Below are positions 11,540-26,236 of a stretch of DNA of 64,000 nucleotides, one piece after another. Where the stretch lies: assembly GCF_000005505.3 (NCBI RefSeq), contig NC_016131.3, positions 21,349,501 through 21,413,500 of the forward strand, read 5' to 3'. A program made the translations under genes and the position numbers. The DNA is from Brachypodium distachyon. Lineage: Eukaryota > Streptophyta > Magnoliopsida > Poales > Poaceae. Positions within the stretch are counted from its first letter, which is position 1, and every line of letters begins with the position of its first letter. The notes beneath the pieces are model-generated. The model did no database searches and was not told where the DNA came from. It worked only from the letters and a program-made list of their open reading frames with translations.

Positions 11540-12701
11540 CTAGCGGATGCGCACGACGACGCAGGCGATGTCGTCCTTGCTGCCCCTGCGTACCGCCTCG
11601 TGGACGAGCCTGACCGCCGCCTTCCGGGCGTCCCGGGTGGCCCTGGCCGCGTCCACCGCCTCCTGGTTGGACATCACCTTCCAGAGCCCGTCGCTGGCGA
11701 TCACGACGAGCTCGGCGTCGTCGCCCACGTCCTCGATGGCCACGTCCGGGTCGGAGCTGATGTGCTCCTTGAGCTTCCGGTCCCCGAACGCCCGCGCCAT
11801 CGCCAGCTGCGCGTCCACCCGCGGCACGTCCCCTTTGATAAATCATCCATCAGCTCATCCATGGAATGAATGATCCCAAGGTTTGCAATGTAAAGTTGTT
11901 CTCTTTTTTGCAGTACGTAACGTACCGTGGATCTCGGTGACGCAGCCTCCCCTGCTCTCGATGGCGCGGCGCTCCCGGAGCGGCTCGTGGTCCACGGAGA
12001 GCTGCCTGGCCCTGCCGGCCTCGCACACCACGGCGCGGGAGTCCCCCACGTTCGCCACCACCATCGTCTCGCCGTTGAGCAGGATCACGGTCACCGCCGT
12101 CGACCCGCCGCGGCCCGGCCTGTCGTCGTCGGCGCCGTCCTTCTTCTTCTTCTTCTTCTTCTTGAGCACCTTCCGGTCGGTGCGGTGGTACGCGCGGCGA
12201 ATGGCGGCCATGGTGTCGTCCCAGAAGTCCGGCTCGGCGAGGATGTTGTCGAAGAGGTGGTCACGGAGGTAGGCGGCGACGTCGGCGCCCGAGTGGCCGT
12301 CGAAGACGCCGAAGAGGCCCACCTCGTTGCCGTCCTCCAGGCGCCGGAACTCGGCGACGTGGCGGTCCTCCATGCCGTGCGGCATCTTGCCCTCCACCAG
12401 GTGGTAGCCGTACGTCACCTTCAGGCCCGCCGCCGACGTCGCCTTCTTGCTCTTGCCTCTCCCCGTCGCGCGCACCGCCTCCTGCTCATGCTCGGCGGCA
12501 CGATGGCGGTCGTCCTCCTGGTCTCCAACCTAAAAAATAAGAACACAGGAATGATGAACCTGAACGCGCCATCAATCAGCACCACACAAATTTATTTGTC
12601 ATTTATGCACGCAAGCATTTGACCAAGAACTGTGTCATGTCAGGCAAGAGCTGACACGAGATGGAAGGAACCAGAACCTCGTGTTGCTGTAGAGAGGCCA
12701 T
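11540..12701 (-). CDS. Protein phosphatase 2C (PPM family)
   Basis: Mg/Mn-dependent Ser/Thr phosphatase. Three exons: 12701-12678 (eight codons, MASLQQHE), 12529-11926 and 11832-11540. All are GT-AG and in phase, giving 306 residues. Visible PP2C motifs are GMEDRHVAEF (60-69), FGVFDGHSG (81-89, metal ligands), STAVTV, NVGDSRAVV (168-176), ARAFGD, VIASDGLW and GSKDDIACVVV near the C-terminus. All metal-binding Asp residues of the family are present, so it should be active. It resembles the short cytosolic group that includes Arabidopsis At1g34750/At4g31750, so clade F is my inference. An oddity is a lysine run (residues 131-138) followed by DGADDD, between the DGH and GDSR motifs; it is encoded by an AAG repeat at about 12139-12163. 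The tiny first exon is inferred from phase, a good donor (GAG/GTTCTG) and the acceptor TTTTTTAG. A start within exon 2 is less likely, since that exon has no early in-frame ATG. Confidence 0.9.
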
Positions 12702-15332
12702 GTTGCTGACAAGAAGAAAGAGGTCGATCGATTGAACTCTAGTCCTTCGGTGGTGCACAACTGCACACCACCGTCGTTTTAAGGCTCTTGTTGGTAAAGC
12801 GGCGAGGGGTTTCTTTCTGCGTTGTCCTGGCAGGCGCACCTTCGCGGGGCGCCGGCCGGGCTCGTGGCGGCAGGTCGTCAGCGCAGCTGGCGAGCAGCTA
12901 GCTTGTATTGCACCGCTTTGGGTGCGGCGGCTCCTTTATCGATCGATATGTCGGCTCAGCTCACCGCTTATGCACGTGGAGGCCACCCAGGAAAAACTAA
13001 CAACATCTGGGTCTGAACTGAAACGCCCCTGCTTTCTCCTGTGGTAGACTAGCGTCTCCAACTGCTATAGACTAGAGTTTCCACGATCCCCACTTTTGCT
13101 CTCTGCAGTTACTGTTACTGTAATATGTACTGTAGCCCGTCAGCATTTGTCAAGCAATAGTACTACAATTTTTTGCACTTTCCTTCAGTTATCATCCTGA
13201 TTCAGCACTTCATTCGAATCTAGGCATCTACGGTCCACTGTCAGATGTGGTCCGGCGATTTTTCTTGCCCCATTCATCACAGCCAAGGAAAGACGAAATT
13301 CGAAATTTTGGTAATCTCGGACCCTGGTAGACCTCGAAATTTTAGCCTTGAGTAAAAAAAACAAAGCTAACATTTCGATTTCACTACAATTTAAACCCGG
13401 CATAAAATAGCTTATGCAAACATGCTGATCCTAATATCCAGTATGTTGTTTTCATTTTTTCGAACTGAGCAATTAACGTGTGTATTTATGCTGGACAAAT
13501 TTATGTTCTGCTGTAATCTACATAAATTTGGGTGAAATTTCAAAATCCAAAATACTTTGCACACAACCTTCATGTTATTAAAAACTCCATCACCATAGTA
13601 TAAACCTCAAGATTTACATCAGAAATAAAAAATAAGCTAGAACAGATCATCTTTCCTCTAGCTTACAGAAACAAAACCATGCACTTGTAAAAAGTAAAAT
13701 CAGCATTTAAATGCGTCAAATTGAACTGCTAGAACGTCTTATAAATCAATACAGAGGGAATGTAAGATAGCCAGAAATCAATTATTGGGGCTAGCTAGGA
13801 CCAGAGAGAATTAACAGGATAAATTAGTAAAATTATACAAACGATACATGAAACGAGGGAGAAAAGTCCCAAAAAGAAATTGAAGACTTAAGGAATACCT
13901 GGGAGTAGGCAAGAACTGCAAGCGCACTTCAGCAAGAGAGAAATGGGAAATTGCAAGTATGTTTCATAGAGAATGTGTAGATCACAGATTTCCATTTAAG
14001 TTCCAAGTTTCCTCCACGAGAGATGAACGTGAATGAAGAATGCCTTGCCCAATGTAACAAACTGAACTCTTGCTTACTGTCTGATTACATGGTTGCATAT
14101 TAATGAATATAAACATATTTTAAGAATCATAGGGATGATATTCCCACTAACAGCCCGTCAAAAAATATTCCCACTAACAAGACCAAGACTACACTCAATC
14201 AAAACCTGTTATGTCCATTGGTTGATGTTAGTGGCAACTCCTATACTCATATAAATTTGTCAAAACATATTTGTGTTTTCTCTTTTCTTGCACTATACTT
14301 TTGGCCGGTTGGTTTCAAAATAGTGTTCTTATGTCCTTTTTCTCCCAAGAAAAACACCAGTTTTGTAGGAGAAGAAATGAAGATACCTAATACTTTCTGT
14401 TCACCATAAAATTGCTTGTCACCCTTAAACAGAGCGCATTTGAGTTTCAATTGAGCCCAACACTGTAACAAAAGAAATCATCTTCTGGGTGTGATAGACT
14501 GAAACTTTTGTGTCTTCTAACCCAATATGAGTATGATACAGTAATATGATTATACTCCTTGGTGCTCACATGTCCATCCCCATGTCCCTGAAACTTTTGT
14601 GACATTTTGATAAAGTGGAGTATAAGTTTTCCAAGTTTAGTTGACCATCCTGGCTTTACAAACACGGCACACACGATACAAGACCAATTAAGACCCCATG
14701 CTCCAACCTCTGAGACTCTGCCTACGGTGATCACTATTGACCACCAGTCTGTGGAGGTGCTGGGAGCATGCCGATGGAGCGGATCCATGGTGCCCAAAGG
14801 AGCATCCAGTCATCAGGTGTTGGTATTGTCTCCCTGTCCTGATGGAAGAGAAAGTGGGTACTAAGTTGTGCATGGTGACACAACCATCTGTGCCCACCAT
14901 TGAGCTAACTAGGGATTCCCGCAAACATAACTAATATCATTATAGCAAGGTCCTAATATGGTGAAAGTGATAACAAACAAATATTTGCTGGAAGTTGCAC
15001 CAGAGTGGCGTTCCAACCAAACAGAACAGAATTGCTTTGCAAAATAAAAGCAAAAAGAAATATCTGCCATGTAAGGGACACCGGAAGTCCAGAACACGTG
15101 CAAAAATTGTCCAAATTCTTATACTTATTATGATAAGCTTGCAAAAGTATTCTTTGGGATGCAATTACAAGTAATTATTCAGACGAACAAACATACAAAG
15201 CTGTATTTAGCATTAGTTGGGCAGAAAAGTACAACACACAATTTGGCCAATCTGATGAAATGGTCACCCCATGTGGAGATGAAGTGAAGTGAGGTGCGAT
15301 TGACATCCATAAGTCTCCCAATAGTAGCAGAC
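12702..15332. other. Intergenic 2.6 kb between PP2C and BNR genes
   Basis: Holds the PP2C promoter side (around 12702-12990, with a GC-rich stretch at 12830-12900) and the 3' flank of the BNR gene. The middle is AT-rich, with only short ORFs on both strands and no recognisable domain, tRNA or MITE ends. Confidence 0.35.
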
Positions 15333-17628
<2,296 letters not shown>

Positions 17629-18350
17629 CACCTTCTTCAGTAACGTCCCTGAAGCAGCTTAGGAGAGAACATGAGTTAGGTTCCGGTTACAGTCCTGCTC
17701 GAATCAACAAAATGGTGAGCAATAATGTTACTTATAACAATGCAATGATGCAGAGAAGTGGGGTTGAGGCACAAATTGCCGAGTACATCACACCGCCATC
17801 GTCAAAATCAGGCCCTAAAATTACTTCGCAAGCCACTCATTCTAACCGTTCCATGATCCACATCAAGAATTCCCCAAAAAGGTGGGCTTCTTTCCTACTG
17901 GAGTATATGAGACAAAGAGAAAGGACAGACAGAAGAAAAAAAATCCAGTCGAAACTTGCAGCCAAAAGAGATGCTCTCCGCGGGCGCGCGCGCGCATTGC
18001 CAAGGATAGAACTCATAGAAGAACCAAGCGGCTGGGACTAGAGAAGAGAGCAGCGAGATGAAGAAACGCATGGGGCGGCGGGGAAGCACGCATCTGCGAT
18101 GCGAGGCGGACTCACTGACCTACGGGTGGCTGCGGCTTCGCAAGTCAACGTCAGGAGGGTGGATGCGAGCTTCAGGTATCCACGTCTGGGAAGAAGAAAC
18201 GGAGAATCGTGGATGGATCGAGACGGGTTTGTCTGATGGTCTCATGCTCGGCGGCGGTCGCGGTTTCCCTTTCACGGGATGGCAGGTGGGGACGGAAATG
18301 GTCCACCATGTCAGCATGAACGCAGCTCCTTCTGCCTAGTCAATTAGGTA
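17629..18350. other. Upstream region of BNR gene
   Basis: Likely 5'UTR and promoter of the minus-strand BNR gene. A purine-rich tract (17915-17945) is followed by alternating GC (GGGCGCGCGCGCGC, about 17980-17993). No second gene is recognised. Confidence 0.3.
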
Positions 18351-18657
18351 GTATTTGGTTAGACATAAATGTAATGGAATGGTTCCAAAAATTGAGATGA
18401 TTCTTGTATTTAGTTCTTAAAACATGAAAAAGTGGAATGGAACCACATGGTTTCTCAAAAGAGAATATTCACTCAATGTGCCTAACCATCTCATTTCTTA
18501 AAAATGTAGGAATGAGTTGGTTACAAGCGGAGCCAGTGATCTAAGTGTTTGGTTCTTAGGATATAGAAAAGTAGAACCGTTCCATTACATTCCATTCCTA
18601 TAAGAATAGAACCGTTCCGTTTTATTCCACCTCGCTCTATAATCAAACACTACTACT
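18345..18657. mobile_element. Possible MITE with short imperfect inverted ends
   Basis: The left end TAGTATTTGGTTAGAC and the right end ATAATCAAACACTACTA are imperfect reverse complements. The interior repeats the phrase AATGGAATGGTTCC / GAACCGTTCCATTACATTCC in both orientations. About 310 bp, non-coding. Superfamily not assignable without a database. Confidence 0.45.
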
Positions 18658-18720
18658 GTACAAGAATTAAAAGAACCAGGCAAGTTTAAATCGAAGATAG
18701 TCTTTCTGTCCCAACATTTG

Positions 18721-18776
18721 TACTCCCTTCGTCCGGAAACAAGTGAGTGGATTTATTTTGGGACGGAACAAGTAGG
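18721..18776. mobile_element. Stowaway fragment
   Basis: The end TACTCCCTTCGTCCGGAAAC is followed 30 bp later by the inverted GGGACGGAACAAGTA. Too short to be a complete element. Confidence 0.4.
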
Positions 18777-20165
18777 GTTTTTGTCATTCCTTCCAACTTC
18801 AACCGTTTTCATAGTTGACGAGACAAGTTGGCAAAACGTCATTCGCCATGTCAACTCAGGTTTAAAAGGCCGCCCAAAGTAATACTCCGAGGCAATGAAG
18901 TGGCTGTTGTTCATTGTGATCTAATTTGAGCACTCGGATGCACGAACTAGTGAGAGACCAAGAGAGCGAGCGATGTTCTTAAGTTTTGGGATGATAAATT
19001 TTTGTCCAAACCGCTAATCAGAGGAGGGATGGAACTAAACTATGGAGTATATTAATAGGTTCTATTCTCCAATTTCAGACCTGAGGGACGGAAACTAGAT
19101 TTTCATGATAGTTAAGAGACGAAAACTTCCACTAATTAATCATGTTATGTTACACGTTGGTGGAACTTCGTCGTGGACTAGAGAGGGCCATAACCCATCC
19201 CTTGTCTTACTATATGTGTCATGTCAATGAAAAGGGTGAGAAAACTTTTGTTTTGAGTTGCATTGTAAAAATTGTGTCACATTTCGTTTGCAGGGTAAAA
19301 TTGGGTCATCTTTTGTGTGCTCGTGGCCTCCTTGGTGATTCACGTTAAGTCCAACGGCATGTCTCCTGCGCACACACCGACTTTTATGCCAATTTTGCAT
19401 TAGCAAAAACAATAGGTTGGAAGTATCAAGACAGTAGTTTCCATGTTTTATTTGGAACTCCCTCTAAGCCAAACCCATTGTCTTTTTAGGATCCATGGTA
19501 GTCCCACATTAACAGTATCATATCCGTATACTACGAGAATATATATCATGGTAGATTTAACAAAACTAATCTAGAGTTGTAGATGTTAGATTGTTCTATA
19601 AATTTGGTCAAAATTTAAGAAAGTAAAGGATGGAGTATAAAATTAGTAGAGCACGGTTAACTCAAAGTTAGGATTACATGTCACTAACAATATGTCATTC
19701 TATTTTAATATCCTTCCCGCCTTTACAAATTTTCGTAGTAGTTAACAATTGACTTCTAAACACTTCATTTGTAACATATGAATTATTTTTTAAGCATATT
19801 GATTATTAGATCAGTGCATTGCCACATAAATCAATAGTACCTACTTTTGTGATGTATTAATACGGATGAGTATATAAAAAGTTTTATACCCCCGCCGATT
19901 CCTAGACATATGTTTTTGTGAGTAGGGCTGGTATTTTGAATATTTGGATTACTGATGTATGTAAAAAAAAACTGTTGAGACATGGTAAATCATAGATGTA
20001 GATTGTATAAGTACTTTCAATAACTCATATATTGTCAGTTCCACAATTATTTTAGCACAAATCAATGGTTAAATTAATTTAGGATATTGTAATAGTTCCC
20101 AAAACAATAGTTATACGTGAAGGAGGGTGCGTATATTATATACATGCTTTCCATAGAACCATATA
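18777..20165. other. Intergenic stretch, AT-rich, no gene
   Basis: Positions 19459-19640 look like a decayed MITE (opening AACTCCCTCTAAGCC; interior CTAGAGTTGTAGATGTTAGA, similar to sequence near 31608). Otherwise nothing is recognised. Confidence 0.3.
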
Positions 20166-20168
20166 AGG

Positions 20169-20371
20169 CCAGTATTTTTTGGCTTTCTGGACCGGCTTCT
20201 TCGAGAAGCTGCCCTCCTCCAACTTTCTGGAGAAGCCGCCACCTAAATTTGATTAGGCTACCAAACTACTTTGTGAACCTAGCTAAATCTGAGATGCGCC
20301 TTCTCCAGAAAGTTAGGTGAGGACAGTTTCTAAAAGAAGCCGGTCCTAGAAACCGAAAAGAACGCAGCCAT
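20169..20371. mobile_element. Inverted-repeat MITE, about 200 bp
   Basis: The left arm, through TTGGCTTTCTGGACCGGCTT and then AACTTTCTGGAGAAG, is matched by a right arm ending GAAGCCGGTCCTAGAAACCG. The arms are about 60-70 bp each around an AT-richer centre, and each carries CTTTCTGGAGAAG (left) or CTTCTCCAGAAAG (right). Non-coding. Possibly hAT-like, but I cannot define a target duplication. Confidence 0.6.
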
Positions 20372-21470
20372 AAACATGCACAATTTGGTCCCTCGGCTAG
20401 TTCTTGTAGAGGTTAATTAATAAAGTAATGAAGAGGTCGGGAATAATTAAATTGTCAATCTTTGAGATAGCATCCAGTATACTACAATGTATGTAATTGC
20501 CTTTATGAGCATCATTTTTATTACAAATAATAAATATCCTTTTTGTGGGGCGCTGAAGCATGAAATCTATAAGAAAAAAAGGCATATAGGTGTATCAAAG
20601 AAATAAACATCTAGTTTTCCTAATGTAATTATTACGTGTTTATAATTTAATAACACTCGCACAAGTGCATCTTCGGTCTTCCTCGTCTCTTCATCTAATC
20701 TATTTCTATTTTGACCGAACACGGGCAGTGACAAAGCATGAAAATTAACATCTTGCCAAAAAGGCAAAGATAACTCAATAAATATGTATTTTGGTTGGTG
20801 CGTAAATACAAATTTGCAATGCAACATTTTTGCGGGCTATGGTTTTTTGGTCCCTACTTAGTTGGTTATTAACATTTTGATTGCCTAAGAAAACTTGTCA
20901 ACTCACCTCACATCCTCTCCACAACTCTTCTAGAACTTTAGCCAATATAAGATCAAGAGATTTGTCAACATTTGTTTCGGCTAACCAGTGATATATTGCG
21001 AAAACAAAACTTTGAAACATAATGTCATGAACCAAAGTGAATTGACCCTAACCCATTAATTTACCATTTAGATGGGTATTTCTATCTCTTTTATTAGCTT
21101 TGGGTCCATCGCTCCATGTCTTGTTCTACTCATTTGTTTCTTTTAGGGATTGTTCTACTCTATTCTGAACGAACACGACGCAAATTGTTGTTTTTTTTTT
21201 TGAGGAACGCAAATATACTGTCCAGACCAGAGGCGAAATGGGATGTCAGCCCGGCCCAGCAACTGAATCAGGCCCAATACGACGGAGCGCCTCCCGTGCC
21301 AGGCACCGCGCGTTAGGTTACCGCGCCCAACAACCCGCACCGGCTCCACACGTGGCCCGCGGGCCAAGCGGGCCCCGCTCCTTTGGTTCCCACGCCTGAC
21401 GCAACGCTGGAGGTGAGCGCACCCACCCACACACACGCTACTTACGCCACGAGCCCTCCGTTTCGTACGG
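20372..21470. other. Intergenic; promoter side of RS/RRM gene at right end
   Basis: AT-rich until about 21230, then abruptly GC-rich (21240-21480), as expected on approaching the transcribed region of the next gene. CACCCACCCACACACACG (21420-21437) is a simple repeat. No coding gene is recognised. Confidence 0.35.
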
Positions 21471-21635
21471 CCTCCCAAAAATCTCAATCCATTTCTTCTT
21501 CCGTTCTCTCTCCCCAAGGGTGGAGGAGGAGGGAGAGAGCGACCGAGAGAGGAGAATCCCTCTAAGTGAAATTTGACGAAGCAAAGGGAAGGATTTCGTC
21601 AGGAGGGGAGGCTGGCTCCGTGGCGTCGTTCCTAG

Positions 21636-23317
21636 GTGAGGGTCCTGCAATTCTGGGTGTTTCTCTTCCTATTTCCCCGTGATATTTTTGGGTAGGAATT
21701 CTAGTTGCTGGGGCGGTGGGAGGCGGTTGTCTCTACAGATCGCGACATGCCTCTGCATTTGTGCTAGGGTTTGCGGCGTTTTTTCCCCTTGCGTAATTAT
21801 CTTAATTTAGGGTTTGTGCGAGTAAATCCTAGCCCAGATGCGCTATTCGCGGGGATCAGTTAATCTGAAATTGAGTTTGCTTGGAACTGGGGTCGGAGAT
21901 CTTAGATGCGGCAATGGCTTCGATTCCGCTTGTTTGTATGTACATGCCGAAGTTAGCCTGTGTGTTAATTGAAATCCTTTCGTTCTGCTGTGATAAATCC
22001 ACGCGGTTAAGTTACCGTTTATGTGCTCTTGACGTGAAAGCGGAATGCGGATCTGGATGAGGTATCAGGTCAGAACTCGTCTATTTTGTCAGATATTTTG
22101 CAATTCAGTTCTCTGTATCGACTCGTCACTTCAGCCAGTTGTGTTTTAGTGACGCCACTAAGAGGGGCTAGGTCAAAGACTGCGTTGTATCAAAGTCAAG
22201 AGCTTATATTAAGATGGTGCAATTGTTATGTCAAATGTTTATTTCATCTTGAAGAAAAGGAGTTGCCCGACAAAATCTACTATTTATTAGTAACCTGCTT
22301 ATGAATTATCTTCTTGCTCGTGTTATGGCCAATTTGATTAATTAGGTGACGCAGTCATGCATTCTAAATATGGAAACAGCTTCCTAGTGTGGAAGGTTTT
22401 TAGAATTTGTTCTCTGATGTGAGATTAGACCCTTCGGCTCGTAAAATATGTATAGGTGTCCTTGTGAAGAGCAATTTGAATCCATGGTTCATGGTTTAAA
22501 TTGATTAATTGAAATCTCTGGAAAATATTTTGACTTCATTTTGTTTGGTTTTGGTCAGCAAATAGATAGCCTGACGCTCTGTTTGCGATTAAATTTTTTT
22601 TGTTAGCCTGCCTTGTCCTTCAACAACATGGTTGTTGTTATGTTATGAACCAAGGTATCAAAATTGCTGAAAGTAGAGCTAACTCACTGGGGAGCATTGG
22701 CGCCTTCCCCATATGTTTTACTTTGATGTTGCAGTGTTGGCTTTTATTCTTTATGATACGCCCTCGCGACCAAACACTTTCCTTTTAATTTATTGCGATT
22801 CCCATTTTTCTTGTAAATAGCAGCAAGATGCTTCGTGCTGAGTAATGAAGTGCTTGCTGGATGTTTTTGTGTAAATCTGACTGCTTCAACACAGCACTAT
22901 TCTGTTCATGTCTCTTGTGCAGTCTATTCTAACGGTTCAGTGAGCTGACTCTCTCTCTCTCTCTCTCTCTCTGAGCACTTCTTTTGTTTTACTATTCATG
23001 CTGTCATTTTTTCAGTTCTTTCATTATATAAATGTTGCAAAACAAATAAGTCTGTATTTTGTCTATCACTATGGCTATGAGCTATCTTGCACACAACTCA
23101 GCAAGGACATCGGCAACTTTGCTGCTTCGACTTGTCTTGTGCTGCCTATTCTTGTCATATGTGAATCAAAGAAATACTATCTTATCATGCTAATTTAGGG
23201 TAGTATAGCTCTGCTATATAACTAGGCATGTTATGCATTATTATTTATTCAGTTATCTGTTCTACTTCTCTTTTTCCTTGCCATGCACTAAGTATTCCAT
23301 TTTTACTCGACATCCAG
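21636..23317 (+). other. Probable 5'UTR intron of RS/RRM gene
   Basis: The donor CCTAG/GTGAGG at 21635/21636 follows a GC-rich leader with no ATG. The acceptor CATCCAG lies directly before the ATG at 23318. The 1.7-kb interval is T-rich in plant-intron style and contains a (CT)n microsatellite at about 22949-22972. This is inferred from splice-site quality and absence of coding sequence; transcript data would settle it. Confidence 0.6.
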
Positions 23318-25988
23318 ATGGACTACATATCTCCTGAGAGAAATCTGGATGGAACTTGTGGAGACCCTGGGTCTTTATTTGCGGATCAAGACGGTAGCTT
23401 GTTGGAACACCTGGATTATCATGGTGATGGAAGTACACAACATGATTCGCCGCCGCTGAATGATGAACTTCTAGTTGATCAAGCTGATCAAATTTCATAT
23501 TTGGCTGCAAATTCTATACCTTATATGAATGATCAGGTCTCGTGCAATACAATGAAATCTGCTTCAACTAGTCCACCATCTCCCCTGAAGCAAGATAAAG
23601 AGTATAAGGTGCATATGGAATCTGATATGCAAAACAATGCAGCTGAACAAAATGTTCATCGTAATGACCCTGAAGCACATACCACTTCTCCAGGTTATGC
23701 TGTACAACATAAAACAGATGTGGTTGATGCTGTGTTGCCTCCAGAGCTTCATGAAAGCAGTGGTAATGATACATCAGATTTTCAACAAGAAGCTACACAT
23801 TCTGATGCCTATCTTGGTGACTCCATGTTAACTCAAAATAGCAGCAGGGATTACCAACTTAACAATAGTGGTGATGATGATGACGAAATTCCGAACTCTT
23901 CTGCACTTCAGATGGAGAATGTGGACATCAGGAAGTTACACAAGACTTTCCACAATGAAGTGAATGGGACAGAGGATAATCAAATGAATGGTGGGAATTC
24001 TAACTCTCATGATGAACGTGACAGTGAGAACCTCAACTCTGTGACCGCACCTTCCTATTTGGACGGGATGGAGCAGGAAGAACATGGCGGCGAAAATGGC
24101 ATATCTACACCAGGCAATCAGTGGGATTCTCCTTGTGAAAGGTCTGCGGAACTGGAAAAAGACACTCCATCACCAGACAGGAGGGTCTCGCTTTCAGTTG
24201 AAAGGTCTCCTCACACTCATTCATCTGAGAAACTGGACTCACTAAATGCTGCAAAAGAGGATGAAAAATTAGCTCACTCTCGAAGCCCACCAGCAAGACG
24301 TCAGCCTCGATCTCCTGAAAAGCATGACACACACCGTAGAAGAGCTTCATCACGTGATTTGTCTCCGCATGCACGAGAGAACTCTCCAGAAAGGAAAGCA
24401 AGAAAGGATTCTCGTCATGGAGTGGGGTCACCGCGGCGAAGATCTGCATCCCCTAGAAGAAGAGGTGGGACACCACGGCGAAGATCTGCATCCCCTAGAA
24501 GAAGAGATGGGTCACCACGGCGGAGATCTACATCCCCTAAAAGAAGAGATAGGTCACCTCGGCGAAGATCTCCATCCCCTAAAAAAAGAGATAGGTCACC
24601 ACGACGAAGATCTCCATCCCCTAAAAGGAGATCCTCGCCCAAGAGGAGGGGTTCACCAAGGAGGAAAGATTCCCCACCAAGGAAGAGGGATTCCTCTCCA
24701 AGAAGGAGAGACTCATCACCAAAGCGGAGGGACTCATCACCAAGGAGGAGGGACTCCCCAACAAGGAAGAGGGACAGGTCAAAATCAAGGTCACCTTCAA
24801 GGAAAACTGATACCTCTAGACATAGAAGGGAACATGTTAGATCTCGATCAAGGTCTCCCCACTCCAGGGATCACCATAAAAGATCTCCAAGGTGATTTTT
24901 TTGTGTGCCCTTAGTAATTTCCAAGCTTAATTTTCTTAATTATTTTGGATGAGCATGTTTCAAACCAACAGCATCTATAACCATACATTTGCTGGTCATG
25001 CAACTTTGAACATTCATACTTCCCTTCCATGGCTGTGTTCGTTTTGCTATCTTTCCACATTTTGTATCGGTGCTGCTAGTTATGCTTCTTTTTGTTTTGA
25101 CATTGTAGAAGAAGGCATTCACCAAGGCACAGGTCACCTCCAGCAAGCCATCGCCAGCATTCTCCTAGACGACCTTGGTCACCACCTGCCAACAGGAAGA
25201 CTGGATTGGGTAAGCCTGGGCGGAATCTGTTTGTTGCAGGTTTTAGCTATGCTACCACAGAGCGAGATTTGGAGAAGAAATTCGCTAAGTATGGACGTGT
25301 AACAAGTGTACGTGTTGTCCGAGATAAAAGGTAATTACTTTTGTATGCAGTTATTTGTAGCTCCTTTTTTTTATTGTCCATTGTATCAGCACTCTGTGGC
25401 AATGCCCTTAGAACCTGCTTGGTTTGCTAAGAAAATTTTGGCACTGGAATCTTTTAGCTGGATATATATACCTCCGACACCTGTATTTTATCTTGGAAGG
25501 ACATAATTGGTAAAATTTATGCTGCCAAGTTTACTATGATTGAACTAAAAGCAGTCAATAATTGGATTTTAGCTGGTTTGCCCTTTTACTAATTAACCAT
25601 GTGAAAGCTTGTATGGAGTTCATGAGACTGACAAAGGATGCACTTTGTACTATGAGATGATCTTCTGTCAGTACTCATGATTGAAATATCTCTGGCATGT
25701 TAAATAGGATATAACTCTAGTACATTTTCCTAATTTGAAACCAGTCAGCATGCTGTATTACATTCCATGAAACAACTCATTTTATATTTGTAGTCTGTTA
25801 AGTCAGTTTGCAAGATGAACTTTTCGTAACATATTTACATCCTTCATAGAACTGGAGACTCTCGAGGCTTTGGATTTTTATGCTTGGAGAAGGATGAGGA
25901 TGCCGATGCAGCAATCCAAGCTTGCGATGAGACTGAGTGGAATGGTAGGATCATTCTTGTGGAGAAGTCAAAGGCACCTTCATGGTGA
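23318..25988 (+). CDS. RS-rich protein with C-terminal RRM (SR-like splicing factor)
   Basis: Predicted nuclear RNA-binding protein related to SR45a/Tra2-type factors. Three coding exons (23318-24891, 25109-25330 and 25850-25988) close in phase at 644 residues. Residues 1 to about 300 are acidic, low-complexity and Ser/Asn-rich, with no domain I recognise. Residues of about 300-535 form a long RS domain dominated by S-P-[RK]-[RK]-[RK] units. DNA there is tandemly repeated in 24- and 48-base steps, with GGCGAAGATCTGCATCCCCT recurring at 24433-24500. A single RRM follows, with RNP2 LFVAGF (565-570) and RNP1 RGFGFLCL (604-611). The stop comes soon after VEKSKAPSW, so the usual C-terminal RS tail is absent in this isoform. 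Downstream candidate exons (see the feature at 26237-26690) suggest alternative 3' ends. The ATG at 23318 was chosen because a 5'UTR intron acceptor abuts it; an in-frame extension further upstream lies in that intron. Confidence 0.85.
24420..24800 (+). repeat. In-frame tandem repeat encoding the RS domain
   Basis: At least eight imperfect 24- to 48-bp units built on CGG-CGA-AGA-TCT-CCA-TCC-CCT, then AAA/AGA codons, followed by shorter 24-bp units built on AGGAGGGACTCATCACCA. Because all unit lengths are multiples of three, the array also leaves long shadow ORFs in other frames. Confidence 0.85.
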
Positions 25989-26236
25989 ATCTTACATCCT
26001 AGAGCTCTGCACACCATGCTCTAGGGGGGGACAGCACCACATCAGTTTGCACAGCTTTTACCGTACCAAAAGATATCTATCGACAATATAACATAAATTA
26101 TCATTACATATGGAAAAGTTTACTTGAACCCAGCTCTTGATGCTGTATTAGGAGTAAGTAATAATGCACTTCCTGTGGCTACCTTGCTGACTATTATAAA
26201 GAATAAGATGATATGTCAAAACTTAGCTTGTTTCAG

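Noticed and set aside
11927..12622. 231-codon plus-strand open frame over the PP2C gene
   Set aside because: Antisense shadow of a GC-rich exon. The minus strand has all PP2C motifs and clean splice sites; this frame has no recognisable domain.
23228..23317. Upstream extension of the RS/RRM protein with a hydrophobic N-terminus
   Set aside because: The stretch is T-rich and ends in a splice acceptor (CATCCAG) right before the ATG at 23318, so it is intron.
24324..24914. 196-codon plus-strand frame with HHxGDLHPL repeats
   Set aside because: Produced because the RS-domain array has units divisible by three; the same repeat read one frame off.
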